Shown: positions 26,133 through 35,564, counted from the stretch's first letter. The stretch: DNA of 64,000 nt from Bacteroidales bacterium (GCA_017962375.1 JAGCVJ010000015.1:289381-353380), one strand, 5' to 3'. The notes: a model not told the origin generated them from the sequence alone. Numbers and translations: made by a program.

Positions 26133-27797
26133 ATGAAGATTGTTATGAAGAACAAGATATTTAAGATAGCGGCTTTACTGGTTCCGGCTTTGTTTGCCGG
26201 TTATGTGGCCATAGCTCAGACAGGTACCAAGGCAGCCATTGAAAGGGCGGCTCTGGAAAACATCTGGACCAACAACACCGAAAATGCGGCCGGAGGTATG
26301 GTAGACGCTCCTACCCTTATGGCCAACGCATTTGCCGGATACGACTACAAGAAAGGAGATTTCAAGCCTAAACAGGTAGGCGAGAAGATCAATTCCCTGG
26401 TATTCCACACAGACGGTGGCGGTATCTACAAGAACGTGGGCAACATGTACCTCTGGGGAGACTTCACCTATACAAAAGATGATATCTCCGGAGCTAAATG
26501 GAACGCCACCCTTGCAGATCCTACCCGCGACATGCCTTTCTTCGTTGCTGACGAGAACGTGAGCAAATGGAAGAACCAGACTTACGAAATGAACTTCAAG
26601 GCAGGTTTTCCTCGCCTGATCAACAACCATCTGATTATCGGTATCGCAGGTGGCTACAAGGCCGCTCTTGCAGCCAAGCAGCTGGACCCTCGTCCTCTGA
26701 CCAGGGTTTCCGACCTGAACGTGATGCCGTCAGTCGTTTGGGAGTTTGATCCAAGCAACTCTCTGGGAGCCGTGTTCCATTACGCTAGCTACCGTGAGGA
26801 CGGATCTCCTGAGAACGTCAACCACCTTCACGACCAGAAGGGTTGGGAAATGGTTGCTCCAGGTTTCTTCAACGAAGGCGTGCTTGCATCTTTCGCAGGT
26901 ATCAACAGACTGCGTAACTACAACGCCAACTCTTTGGGCGGAAGCCTCCAGTACAGCTTCAAGAACGAGAAGTTCAAGGTGCTGCTTTCAGGAGACTATC
27001 TCTACAGGGTTGAGGATGTTCTGTGCAACTACACCAAGCCTCAGATGTCCGGTACTGTAAAGAAGACCGTATGGGGAGCCAACTTTGCAGCTCAGTACAA
27101 CGCTACAGAGAAGGACCGCATCTTCTTCCGCTACCGTTTTGACAACAACGACATGAGAGGCATCGAGTACTTCCAGACTTACGACAACACCTACGAGATC
27201 CAGAGCTACATCACCGACGCGATGTTCGAGAGGTCAAAGTTCCACAAGAGGACTCAGACTTTCAACCTGGACTACATGATCGCAGAGGGTGACGCCTACA
27301 CCTGGAAGTTCGGCCTGAACGCAAAGAGCGTAAAGGACAACTTCACTTACTATGTGCCTGAGAGCCACAAGCAGATCAACAACCTGTTCTTTGGCGCAGA
27401 CGTAACCTACAACTGGGTTATTGACACCAAGAACGTCTTCACCGTTAACGTTAACGGCGGCGTGAACAACAACTCAAGAGGTACGTTTGAATATGGCGGA
27501 GTAAAGGAAAACAACAAGGCCTTCACAGACTTTGCCCTGATGGATTTCATCTACCAGAGCTCAGACTACACCAAGTGGGGATTCAACCTGACTTACAGCT
27601 TCTGCGGCCTCAAGAGCCTGTCTTCTCTGTTCGTTTCAGTGGGATTTGAGAACTTCAAGCCAAGCGGCGACAACACCACTTGGGGAGATGCAATCAAGAA
27701 GTTCCCGTTCCTTGCCCCTTATCATGGAGCAGACCAGGAGAAGAGCATCTTCGGACGCAGGAACCTGGTTTCCGTAAAGGTGGGACTTACCTTCTAG
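26133..27797 (+). CDS. DUF6850-like outer-membrane beta-barrel protein
   Basis: The 554-residue protein has a signal peptide (LLVPALFAGYVAIAQ). The rest is alternating polar/aromatic strands typical of outer-membrane barrels, closing with NLVSVKVGLTF and a terminal phenylalanine, the usual barrel-insertion signal. It is the third gene of the receptor/DUF4876 unit and ends just before a strong terminator. Its role in the uptake complex is unknown. ATG 26133 is used; a second Met five codons later (MKNKIFK) would suit the signal peptide equally well. Confidence 0.78.
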   Translation: MKIVMKNKIFKIAALLVPALFAGYVAIAQTGTKAAIERAALENIWTNNTENAAGGMVDAPTLMANAFAGYDYKKGDFKPKQVGEKINSLVFHTDGGGIYKNVGNMYLWGDFTYTKDDISGAKWNATLADPTRDMPFFVADENVSKWKNQTYEMNFKAGFPRLINNHLIIGIAGGYKAALAAKQLDPRPLTRVSDLNVMPSVVWEFDPSNSLGAVFHYASYREDGSPENVNHLHDQKGWEMVAPGFFNEGVLASFAGINRLRNYNANSLGGSLQYSFKNEKFKVLLSGDYLYRVEDVLCNYTKPQMSGTVKKTVWGANFAAQYNATEKDRIFFRYRFDNNDMRGIEYFQTYDNTYEIQSYITDAMFERSKFHKRTQTFNLDYMIAEGDAYTWKFGLNAKSVKDNFTYYVPESHKQINNLFFGADVTYNWVIDTKNVFTVNVNGGVNNNSRGTFEYGGVKENNKAFTDFALMDFIYQSSDYTKWGFNLTYSFCGLKSLSSLFVSVGFENFKPSGDNTTWGDAIKKFPFLAPYHGADQEKSIFGRRNLVSVKVGLTF

Positions 27798-27815
27798 TAT
27801 CGCGAATTTGAATCG

Positions 27816-27848
27816 GAGGGCTGACCCCTGTGGCCGGCCCTCTTTTTT
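27816..27848 (+). terminator. Rho-independent terminator after the receptor operon
   Basis: A GAGGGC stem pairs with GCCCTC across a 15-base loop and is followed at once by six T. It stands 18 bases after the DUF6850 stop and separates that unit from the C25-like genes. Confidence 0.85.
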
Positions 27849-27879
27849 CACTATTAACGTTTAAAACAAAAGGAACATA

Positions 27880-30036
27880 ATGACAAAAAGACTGATGTCT
27901 ATAGCACTTGTGCTGATGTTCAGCTGCCTGACAGCCGTCGCCCAGACAATTGAGGCGCCTACCGTCAAGGGCAAGACATCATTTGCAGTGATTGTAGACA
28001 ACCATACACTTGAAAAGTGCGGCCCTCAGATCGCCGAGTACAAAAAGACAATCGAGGGCGAGGGTCTTCCGACATTCATCGTATCCAACAACTGGGAAAC
28101 CCCTGAGCAGGTAAAGGACATTCTCAAGAAACTCTACAAGGAGAACAACCTTGAAGGTACGGTTTTCATCGGCGACATACCTGTGCCGATGATAATGAAG
28201 GCCCAGTACATGACTTCCGCCTACAAGATGGACGAGAGGAAATATCCTCTTGAGGTTGTGGCCGTGCCTTCAGACCGTTTCTACGACGACTTCGACCTCA
28301 AGTTCAACAAGATCGCGGATTCCACAAAAGGACTTCACCATTTCTATGAACTGGCTCCTGACAGCACTCCTTACATCGAATGTGACATCTACTCCGGCAG
28401 AATCCAGGCCCAGAAGAGCAACGGATGCGGCTGCAAGCAGATTGCCGCCTATCTGGAGAAAGCAGTAAGGGAGCACAAGTCTGGCAACAAGTTCGACCAG
28501 TTTGTTTCCTACACCGGCCACGGATCATATTCCAATTCCATCACGGCCTGGAGAGGCGAGCAGCAGATCGTCAACGAGCAGTTCCCGGACGTGTTCAAGA
28601 AGGAAGGCGAGGCCCGCTATCTGCGCTACAGCATGGAGGACTACATGAAGCCTTTCGTGATCAAGGAACTCCGCCGTCCGGATGTTGACTTTATGGTGTT
28701 CCACGAGCACGGAGACTATTTCAGGATGTATCTTTCCGGAGCTCCTGAAGACCAGAAGCCTGCGGACTATCTCCACAACTATCTGAGAGTGATTGCCCGC
28801 AGGAATGTGGACCGCGCAAAGAAAATCTGTGAGGAGTGGGGACTTGACTCCACCTGGTATGCAGACTACAAGGACCCTAAGGCAATAGCCGCCGATTCCC
28901 TGCTTGACCTTCAGGAAGGAATCATCCTCGAGGAGATCAACGATATCGCCCCTAACGCCAGGATGGTCATCTTTGACGCCTGCTACAACGGAGACTACCG
29001 CAATCCTGACTTCATCGCCGGCAAGTTCATCATGGCAAAAGGCAGCTGCGTGGTTGGTTTCGCAAACAGCGTGAACGTTCTTCAGGACAAGAGCGCGTTC
29101 GACCTTCTCGGTCTTCTCGGAAACGGAGTTAGGGTAGGCCTCTGGGCTCAGCACATCAACATCCTGGAGAGCCATATCATCGGCGACCCTACATTCCACT
29201 TCGCAGCCGAAAGGACAGACGAGAACTTGAACGAGGTGCTCGCCATAAAGGACAACAACTATTGGGCAGGCCGTCTGAACGACCCTAACCCTGAGCTTCA
29301 GAACATGGCCGAGATAAAGCTGTTCGAGGGCAATTATCCCGGCATTTCAGACATTCTGCTGAGGAAGATGAAGGAGTCTCCTTACGCCATTGTAAGGTAC
29401 AACTCCCTGAGGCTTCTGGAAAGAATCGCCGACAACAACTACCGCGAGGCTCTCAAGCTTGCCGTAACGGACAGCTTCGAGTACATCCGCCGTATTGCCG
29501 TCACCCGTATGGGCCAGATCGGCGACGAGCAGTTCCTGCCTTATCTGGTCGGCGCGTACGTGAACGACGTCCACGCTACAAGAGTTGTGTTCCAGGGTAC
29601 ACAGGCCCTGCTCTGCTTTGACAAGAACCTGGCTTCTGACGCCATCAACAACTACTTCCAGGACCGCCACTATTACAATGCTGACAAGGACAGGGCATTC
29701 CTGCTGAAGCTTGTCGAGGACAATCCTGGAGCAGAGTCCATCAAGAACATCGCCGACAAGAGCAAGAAGTCCGGCTACAGGGTTTCCTACATCCAGTTCC
29801 TGAGGAACCGTCCTTATCACCAGAATCTGGACCAGTGCCTGAAGGTTATGGAAGATCCTGAGGATGACACTTTCATCCGTACCCTTATGGCCGAATCCCT
29901 TGCCTGGTGGAGACTCTCTTACCGCAAGCAGGACATCATCGATTCCTGCAACAAGCTTCTCAAGGACAGCAACACTCCTAAGGAGATGATTCCTGCCCTG
30001 ACCGGCGCAGTTACCCGTTTAACATCAAAGAAATAA
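27880..30036 (+). CDS. Exported C25 (gingipain/caspase-like) peptidase-like protein with HEAT-like C-terminus, paralogue 1
   Basis: The 718-residue protein has a signal peptide (LVLMFSCLTAVAQ). The N-terminal part carries FIGDIPVPMIMKAQYMT and SDRFYDD, the conserved front of C25-type domains. Candidate catalytic residues are Cys368 in VIFDACYNGDY with His277 in FHEHGDYF; an earlier GHG (His214, SYTGHGSYS) is an alternative. GDPTFHFA follows the cysteine. The last 250 residues are paired helices resembling HEAT repeats (RYNSLRLLERIADNNYREAL). No type IX sorting domain is visible at the C-terminus, so a periplasmic site is possible. Two paralogues follow. Protease activity is inferred, not certain. 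Confidence 0.78.
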   Translation: MTKRLMSIALVLMFSCLTAVAQTIEAPTVKGKTSFAVIVDNHTLEKCGPQIAEYKKTIEGEGLPTFIVSNNWETPEQVKDILKKLYKENNLEGTVFIGDIPVPMIMKAQYMTSAYKMDERKYPLEVVAVPSDRFYDDFDLKFNKIADSTKGLHHFYELAPDSTPYIECDIYSGRIQAQKSNGCGCKQIAAYLEKAVREHKSGNKFDQFVSYTGHGSYSNSITAWRGEQQIVNEQFPDVFKKEGEARYLRYSMEDYMKPFVIKELRRPDVDFMVFHEHGDYFRMYLSGAPEDQKPADYLHNYLRVIARRNVDRAKKICEEWGLDSTWYADYKDPKAIAADSLLDLQEGIILEEINDIAPNARMVIFDACYNGDYRNPDFIAGKFIMAKGSCVVGFANSVNVLQDKSAFDLLGLLGNGVRVGLWAQHINILESHIIGDPTFHFAAERTDENLNEVLAIKDNNYWAGRLNDPNPELQNMAEIKLFEGNYPGISDILLRKMKESPYAIVRYNSLRLLERIADNNYREALKLAVTDSFEYIRRIAVTRMGQIGDEQFLPYLVGAYVNDVHATRVVFQGTQALLCFDKNLASDAINNYFQDRHYYNADKDRAFLLKLVEDNPGAESIKNIADKSKKSGYRVSYIQFLRNRPYHQNLDQCLKVMEDPEDDTFIRTLMAESLAWWRLSYRKQDIIDSCNKLLKDSNTPKEMIPALTGAVTRLTSKK

Positions 30037-30046
30037 GGAGGCAGAT

Positions 30047-32320
30047 ATGAAAAAGATATTTTTAGCAATAGTTTCAGTTTGCCTCACCGTTTCCCTGATG
30101 GGGCAGAACATAAAGGTCGAGAAGCCTACGGTAAAGAAGGGCAACGCCTTCGTGATCGTTATCGACAACGCCACCTTCAACGCCTGCCAGAAACAGGTGT
30201 ATGACTATCGCGATGCTACTCAGGCAGACGGCCTTTCCACTTACATTCTCAGAGGCGACTGGGAGAACCCTATGCAGCTGAGAAACGAGCTCAAGAAACT
30301 CTACAAGAAGGCAAAGAACATGGAGGGTATAGTGCTCATCGGCGACATCCCTGTCGCAATGGTGCGCAACGCCCAGCACATGACCACCGCCTTCAAGATG
30401 GACGAGGACAAGTTCGACCGCAACGAGTCCAGCGTGGGAAGCGACCGCTTCTACGATGACCTCAACCTCGACTTCGAATATATCGGAAGAGACAGCGTGG
30501 ACACGGACTTCTTCTACTACAACCTGAAGACCGACTGCGCCCAGCACCTGAATCCTACCTACTATTCCGCCAGGATCAAGTATCCGGCAGAACTGGGCGG
30601 GGACAAGTATGAGGCAATCGCGACCTTCCTCGAGAAGTGCGTGGAGGCCCACAAGATGCAGAACACACTGGACAACATCGTGACCTTCGCCGGCCACGGA
30701 TACAACAGTGACTGTCTGATCACCTGGATGGACGAGAGCATCACCCTGGAGGAAAACTTCCAGTTCGTAAAGAACTCTTCCCGCAACCTCAAGCAGCTGA
30801 ATTTCCGTCACGAGGACTATATGAAGTACCGCCTGTTCGACGAGCTCCAGAGGCCGGAAGTTGACGCAATCTTCTTCAACGAGCACGGAAGCATCGACAA
30901 GCAGCACATCTCCGAGATTCCGAACAAGGAAACCCCTACGGACTATGCGGAGAAGTACCGCCACGGCTGGGGATGGGATTCTGGCCCATACGAAATTATG
31001 AGCAAGGAAACCGCCAAGAGGAAGAAAGCCGGAATGAGCGACGAGGAAGTTACCGAGTACGCCAAGAGGCTTCAGGACACTCTCTGCAAAGACTTCCACG
31101 TAACTCCTAAGTTCTTCGACGAGTGGTGGAGAATCCGGAACTTTACTCCGGAAGAGAGAAAGGCCGCCGCCGAGAAGTCCAAGGAAGACAGAAGGCTCAT
31201 CATCATCGACCTGAAGGACCTCAAGGGCTTCAACCCTCAGCCTTACTTCGTGATGTTCAACGCCTGCTACAACGGCTCGTTCCACCGCAAGGGCAACATC
31301 AGCGGCTACTACATCTTCGGAAACGGAAGAACCATAGTCTGCCAGGGCAACACCGTGAACGTTCTCCAGGACAAGTGGACCTACGAGTGCGTGGGCATCA
31401 TCTCCCTGGGCGCCAGAATCGGCGAGTACAACCGCCTTGTTCCTACCCTGGAAGGTCATCTGATCGGAGACCCTACCTTCCACTTTGCAAGCGGTGCCGA
31501 CACTGAATTCAGAGGCGTTATCGCCGCTAACCGCAACAACGGCGCCTTCTGGAGAAGCCAGCTCGACAGCCCTTATCCAGCAGTACAGTGCGTCGCTCTG
31601 CGCATGCTCAGAGACCTTGGCCAGATTTCTTCAACAGAGATTCTGGAGAAGATGAAAGACTCCAAGTTTGGAACCGTAAGAATGGAGTGCCTGACTCTTC
31701 TCTCACGCATGGACAACGACACCTTCACAGAGGCTCTCAAGCTCGGCCTGAAAGACCGCTATGAAGTTGTAAGACGCCGCGCTGCAGACCTTTGCGGAAG
31801 AAACGGAGACCCTAGAGTCTTTGAAACTATGCTTGATGTATTCGTAAACTATCCAGAGGCAAAGAGAGTCAACTACAACATCTCAACCAATTTCCTTAAC
31901 ATAAAGCATCAAGCTCTTAGGGAAGCGTTTGAGAAAGTTAAGCCGACTATGACTTACCTGGACAATGACGAGGTAATCAAGGAGGTTGAAACTGCTATAA
32001 ACAAGAACGAGAAGAGATACAACAAGACCGTTGAGTCTATTCTCAACAAGAGCGGCAAGGACAAGGAAAGAGTTTCTGACATCCGCATGACCAGAAATTA
32101 TAACCTCCACGAGGCCATTCCTGAGTTCCTGGCTCTTGTGGCAGACAAGGAGAATCCTCTGGAAATCCGCCTTAACATGGCTGAGGCCCTTGGATGGTAC
32201 ATCTACTCTTACAGAAAGCAGGAGGTGATTGACGGCTGCCAGAAGATTCTCGCCGAGAATTCAGACCTCGAGCCTGAGCTCAAGGCAGAACTTGAACAGA
32301 CCATCAACCGCCTGAAGTAA
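30047..32320 (+). CDS. Exported C25-like peptidase-like protein with HEAT-like C-terminus, paralogue 2
   Basis: The 757-residue product resembles paralogue 1 throughout: signal peptide ending in VSLMGQN, VLIGDIPVAMVRNAQHMT, SDRFYDD, then Cys407 in MFNACYNGSFHR with His280 in FFNEHGSIDK and an earlier GHG (His217). The gap between candidate His and Cys is 127 residues, much longer than the roughly 33 known for gingipains, so a large insert separates them. The C-terminal quarter is helical-repeat-like (RMECLTLLSRMDNDTFTEAL). It begins 10 bases after paralogue 1, with a strong AAGGAGG ribosome-binding site that is unusual for this phylum, so the two are co-translated from one message. Confidence 0.78.
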   Translation: MKKIFLAIVSVCLTVSLMGQNIKVEKPTVKKGNAFVIVIDNATFNACQKQVYDYRDATQADGLSTYILRGDWENPMQLRNELKKLYKKAKNMEGIVLIGDIPVAMVRNAQHMTTAFKMDEDKFDRNESSVGSDRFYDDLNLDFEYIGRDSVDTDFFYYNLKTDCAQHLNPTYYSARIKYPAELGGDKYEAIATFLEKCVEAHKMQNTLDNIVTFAGHGYNSDCLITWMDESITLEENFQFVKNSSRNLKQLNFRHEDYMKYRLFDELQRPEVDAIFFNEHGSIDKQHISEIPNKETPTDYAEKYRHGWGWDSGPYEIMSKETAKRKKAGMSDEEVTEYAKRLQDTLCKDFHVTPKFFDEWWRIRNFTPEERKAAAEKSKEDRRLIIIDLKDLKGFNPQPYFVMFNACYNGSFHRKGNISGYYIFGNGRTIVCQGNTVNVLQDKWTYECVGIISLGARIGEYNRLVPTLEGHLIGDPTFHFASGADTEFRGVIAANRNNGAFWRSQLDSPYPAVQCVALRMLRDLGQISSTEILEKMKDSKFGTVRMECLTLLSRMDNDTFTEALKLGLKDRYEVVRRRAADLCGRNGDPRVFETMLDVFVNYPEAKRVNYNISTNFLNIKHQALREAFEKVKPTMTYLDNDEVIKEVETAINKNEKRYNKTVESILNKSGKDKERVSDIRMTRNYNLHEAIPEFLALVADKENPLEIRLNMAEALGWYIYSYRKQEVIDGCQKILAENSDLEPELKAELEQTINRLK

Positions 32321-32375
32321 CGGCGCGGCGCGGGGCTATGGTGCTCCGCAATGCGCTGAACTTCAACAAGATGCT

Positions 32376-32410
32376 AAAAGCACTCCCTGAAAAGCGGGGA
32401 GTGCTTTTTT
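32376..32410 (+). terminator. Rho-independent terminator after paralogue 2
   Basis: GCACTCCC at 32380-32387 pairs with GGGAGTGC at 32397-32404, extended by AAAA/TTTT, and is followed by a T run. The 55 bases between the paralogue 2 stop and the stem are GC-rich and hold nothing else I recognise. Confidence 0.9.
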
Positions 32411-32469
32411 GTATATCGTTGAAAATTAAATCGTTGCAAGATACTATAGCCCTATCTCCAAAAAATCCC

Positions 32470-32477
32470 TATATTTG
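32470..32477 (+). promoter_or_regulatory. Possible -7 promoter element before paralogue 3
   Basis: TATATTTG matches TAnnTTTG and follows the terminator, giving paralogue 3 its own promoter. It stands only seven bases before ATG 32484, which would give an almost leaderless message; no -33 TTG is seen. Confidence 0.4.
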
Positions 32478-32483
32478 ATGCTT

Positions 32484-34595
32484 ATGAAACGCTTTCCTTT
32501 TTTGATACTGACGGTTGCCCTGCTGTTGGCGGCAACACCTCTTTCGGCGCAGAATGTTTCCATTGAAGAACCTGTCTCTGACAACGGGGTCAAGTTTGCC
32601 ATAGTGATAGACGGCAAGACTTTTTCCAATGTCAAGGACCAGGTTTATTCTTATCGCGATGCACTTTCAAAAGACGGGCTGGACGCATACATCATAAGTG
32701 GAGACTGGGAGAATCCGGACCAGGTGAGAGAGGAAATCAGAAAGGTCTATTTGGCAAACCAGAAGAACTTTGAGGGAATCGTGCTTGTGGGCGACATTCC
32801 GGTGGTAATGGTAAGGAACGCCCAGAATATGACCAGAAGGTTCAAGATGAATGAGAATCAGTTTGAAAAGGGCCGCTCTTCCGTGCCCTCAGACAGGTTC
32901 TACGATGACCTGGGCCTGGAGTTCGAGTTTATTTCAAAGTCAAAGCGCGTAAGCGGGGCGGACGGCAGAGAGCTTTTCTTCTATAATCTGAAACCCGAAA
33001 GCAGGCAGTATCTCGCCCCTGATTTCTACAGCGGAAGGATAATGTACCCCGCGGGAATCGGAGGAGACAAGTACAAGGCCATCGGCGATTTTCTTGCCAA
33101 GGCGGCAGCCGCTCATTTGAATCCTCCAAAGATGCGGGATATGCTTCTGAGCAGAGGAGCGCTTAGCGAGGGAGAAGATCCCCAGGCACGCTCCGGTGTG
33201 GTTGAAATGCTTCGAGACCAGATACCTTTCCTGGAGGAATATCCACAAAGGCTTTTTACGCTCGATTTTTCCAAGGACTATGAGCCTGTTACGGATAATC
33301 TGCTTATGTCGCTGAAAAACAAGCGTTTCAGCATTTTCTACTACAGGGGGCACGGAAACTTTGGAGAAATGCAGCCTGGTGCGGCAGGGAAAGGAAAATG
33401 GAAGATACCGGAAGAGGATATCCGCAATCTTCCGGTGCAGATGAATTACATAATTCTGAATTCTTGCTTTAACGGAACCATTCATCGTGGAAAGGATATA
33501 GCGGGAGCGTTTCTTTTTTCCAAGAGAAATGTCCTTGCCGTACAAGCTGTGAGCATAAACAGCTGGCAGGACGAATGGATGAGCCGTTATATGGGAATTA
33601 TCTATGGCGGAGCCAGGGTGGGGGAGTATCACAGGCTGTTCCCGCTGCTTGAGAGAAACATCATCGGCGACCCTACTTTCCATTTTGCCTCCTGCTATGA
33701 TTATGACCTGAAAGACCAGACTGTCCTTAAAGCAGAGGATGAGCCGTACTGGACGGCCTGCCTTGAAAGGGGACTTCCTCCACAGGCAGAAGGCAGCCGG
33801 AACAACTCTCTTTCCTGCGTTGCTGTAAACCGTCTGCAGGCAATGGGGAAACTGTCCTCGTCCGAAATTGTCCAAAGGAGCCTGAAGACAATTTCGCCGA
33901 GCGTCAGTCTTGAGTATATAATGCAGGTTTATGAAATGTTCGGCAGAGGTTACAGTCCTGAAGTTTCCGAAGATTTGCTCAATATGTTCAGATTCGGATT
34001 GCAGAGCAATGCGGAGTTTGTTGTCCGCCATACGGCTGTAATAGAACTGTTTTATTCCAATCCGCTCCTTTGCCAGGCGTTGATTGAGACTATGAATACC
34101 AACATCAAACTGAGGCGTGCAAGGTGCAGGCAGTTCACGGGAGAAGCATTGGGCTTGATGCCGCCACAGATTGTAGACAGTGTTCTGGCAACTTCCCCGA
34201 CAAGACAAAATGCAAAACTCTGCTCCGAAGTCAAAAAGGCGATGGAAGCCGGGCAGAAACACAAACGGACAGAGCTGATGATCCTGACTGACACCCACAC
34301 GGAAACCGCCAGAAGAGTCCTTCACGCCATAGCCGTAAAGAACTGGCCTTATCCGGACCAGATACAGCTATATCTTCAGATGATAGCCAACAGTTCCCTG
34401 AATACGGAAATCCGCCTGCATCTGGCCGACGGGTTAGGGTATTTCGATTACTCCTACAAGAAAGGGGAAGTAATTGACGGAGTGAGGAAACTGCTTGAAG
34501 ACCCGTCTGTGGAGGCTACTATGAGAAACTCGATGAACAGGAAAAGCTCTCTCCGCGATATGCTTAAAAAGACTCTTGGCCGTCTTGAGGACTAA
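32484..34595 (+). CDS. Exported C25-like peptidase-like protein with helical-repeat C-terminus, paralogue 3
   Basis: The 703-residue product starts at ATG 32484 (MKRFPFLILTVALLLAATPL, signal peptide); an ATG two codons upstream is possible. It shares VLVGDIPVVMVRNAQNMT and SDRFYDD with the other two. Here the candidate dyad is compact: His290 in YYRGHGNFGEM and Cys328 in LNSCFNGTIHR, 38 residues apart, close to the spacing in gingipains. GDPTFHFA follows. The last third is helical. It is the most canonical of the three and the least similar to its neighbours, with less biased codon use. It is separated from them by a terminator. Confidence 0.78.
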   Translation: MKRFPFLILTVALLLAATPLSAQNVSIEEPVSDNGVKFAIVIDGKTFSNVKDQVYSYRDALSKDGLDAYIISGDWENPDQVREEIRKVYLANQKNFEGIVLVGDIPVVMVRNAQNMTRRFKMNENQFEKGRSSVPSDRFYDDLGLEFEFISKSKRVSGADGRELFFYNLKPESRQYLAPDFYSGRIMYPAGIGGDKYKAIGDFLAKAAAAHLNPPKMRDMLLSRGALSEGEDPQARSGVVEMLRDQIPFLEEYPQRLFTLDFSKDYEPVTDNLLMSLKNKRFSIFYYRGHGNFGEMQPGAAGKGKWKIPEEDIRNLPVQMNYIILNSCFNGTIHRGKDIAGAFLFSKRNVLAVQAVSINSWQDEWMSRYMGIIYGGARVGEYHRLFPLLERNIIGDPTFHFASCYDYDLKDQTVLKAEDEPYWTACLERGLPPQAEGSRNNSLSCVAVNRLQAMGKLSSSEIVQRSLKTISPSVSLEYIMQVYEMFGRGYSPEVSEDLLNMFRFGLQSNAEFVVRHTAVIELFYSNPLLCQALIETMNTNIKLRRARCRQFTGEALGLMPPQIVDSVLATSPTRQNAKLCSEVKKAMEAGQKHKRTELMILTDTHTETARRVLHAIAVKNWPYPDQIQLYLQMIANSSLNTEIRLHLADGLGYFDYSYKKGEVIDGVRKLLEDPSVEATMRNSMNRKSSLRDMLKKTLGRLED

Positions 34596-34640
34596 CCGTA
34601 TTATCTGCCCTTGAGAATCTATCTTATTTGCCCGCTTAAA

Positions 34641-35480
34641 TTACTCGGGCCAAATTATGATATCATCATCGCGGAAGAGATCTTCATCATCAAGCTCATG
34701 GTCTTCGGAAGTGTAAACAGGCTCTCCGAGACAGAAGGCGATGACATTTTCATCACCAATCTTGTCCTCAAAGAAGATGCCCTTGTCCGTTTCCGCAATG
34801 GTGTAGTAAGACCCGTCAAGGAGTACAACAACTCCGCTCTGATCAAGAGTTAAATTTGTCAGGTCAGACACGTGGGCATCCTCTCCCTTATCTCCATCCG
34901 TTATGCAGATGTAGTTCAAGCCGTGTTTGTCGAATAAATTATAAACACGCAGATATCTTCCGTTCTTAACACGACAGACAAGTCTTATGTCCTGGGCAAA
35001 ATCCTTCACACTACACTGCAGTTCATCCGCAGAAATGAGCCTGATATCACAAGGCACTATTTCAAAATAATTGTTCTCGGTGTCTTCGTCGTACCAGAAA
35101 ATCTTGCCACTATCAAGATTTGGACGGAGATTTCTCAGTTCCCAGCCGTTTTGCAGGAGAACTTTTGTATCCTCGCTCAATTCAGCCAACTCATTAAGAA
35201 AGTCCTCTACCTCAATAGCATCATCTTCATCACAGGTCGTGGTAAGGAGAACAAGGCCCTTCCACTCTCTGATACCGTAGATATAGATATCGTTATACCA
35301 ACCATCGCCACTTTCACTGTAACTTAAATAACTGTCGGGTGAGAGTTCAACTATCTCCTCCAAGTCCTTGCGGATTTGACCCACAGTCGCGAATACATTG
35401 GTCAAAAATACATGTTTCCTATGGCATGAGTCTTCACTGCCGTCCGGCGTTTTTCCGCAAATGAAATTGATGTTTTCCAT
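34641..35480 (-). CDS. Acidic hypothetical protein
   Basis: A 279-residue protein without signal peptide, membrane segment or known motif. It is unusually acidic, with dense Asp/Glu runs (TTTCDEDDAIEVEDFLNEL, YTSEDHELDDEDLFRDDDI), and ends in IIIWPE. Two beta-rich halves are suggested by repeated 'RLISADEL/RVYNLFDK'-type strands, but I cannot assign a fold. High acidity is common in immunity and DNA-mimic proteins, yet no toxin gene is adjacent. It is in an AT-richer patch with two ATPases. Two copies of a 14-base direct repeat lie upstream of its start, the nearer one directly against it. Confidence 0.6.
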   Translation of the reverse strand: MENINFICGKTPDGSEDSCHRKHVFLTNVFATVGQIRKDLEEIVELSPDSYLSYSESGDGWYNDIYIYGIREWKGLVLLTTTCDEDDAIEVEDFLNELAELSEDTKVLLQNGWELRNLRPNLDSGKIFWYDEDTENNYFEIVPCDIRLISADELQCSVKDFAQDIRLVCRVKNGRYLRVYNLFDKHGLNYICITDGDKGEDAHVSDLTNLTLDQSGVVVLLDGSYYTIAETDKGIFFEDKIGDENVIAFCLGEPVYTSEDHELDDEDLFRDDDIIIWPE

Positions 35481-35524
35481 AAAATCTTTCTAAAGTATAT
35501 GAATTGCCAAAAATCTTTCTAAAA
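35481..35524. repeat. Direct repeat (14 bases, two copies) upstream of acidic protein gene
   Basis: AAAATCTTTCTAAA occurs at 35481-35494 and again at about 35510-35523. The first copy abuts the start codon of the minus-strand gene, so the pair could be a regulator site or the trace of a small duplication. Confidence 0.6.
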
Positions 35525-35564
35525 CATAACCATCAAGGGTTGCGTGGGGCCTTCTTGCAGCGTT

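Noticed and set aside
30074-31483. Long minus-strand open frame of 469 codons opposite the second C25-like gene
   Set aside because: It lies fully antisense to a gene with clear signal peptide and family motifs. Its translation is Val/Leu-rich low-complexity, as expected from the biased codons of the sense gene.
32321-32375. GC-rich intergenic stretch before a terminator considered as a small RNA such as SRP RNA
   Set aside because: The SRP core motif GGAAGCAGCC and a matching closing stem are missing; it is more likely the 3' untranslated end of the preceding message.
32940-34325. Minus-strand open frame of 461 codons opposite the third C25-like gene
   Set aside because: Antisense shadow with no recognisable motif; the sense frame has the family motifs.
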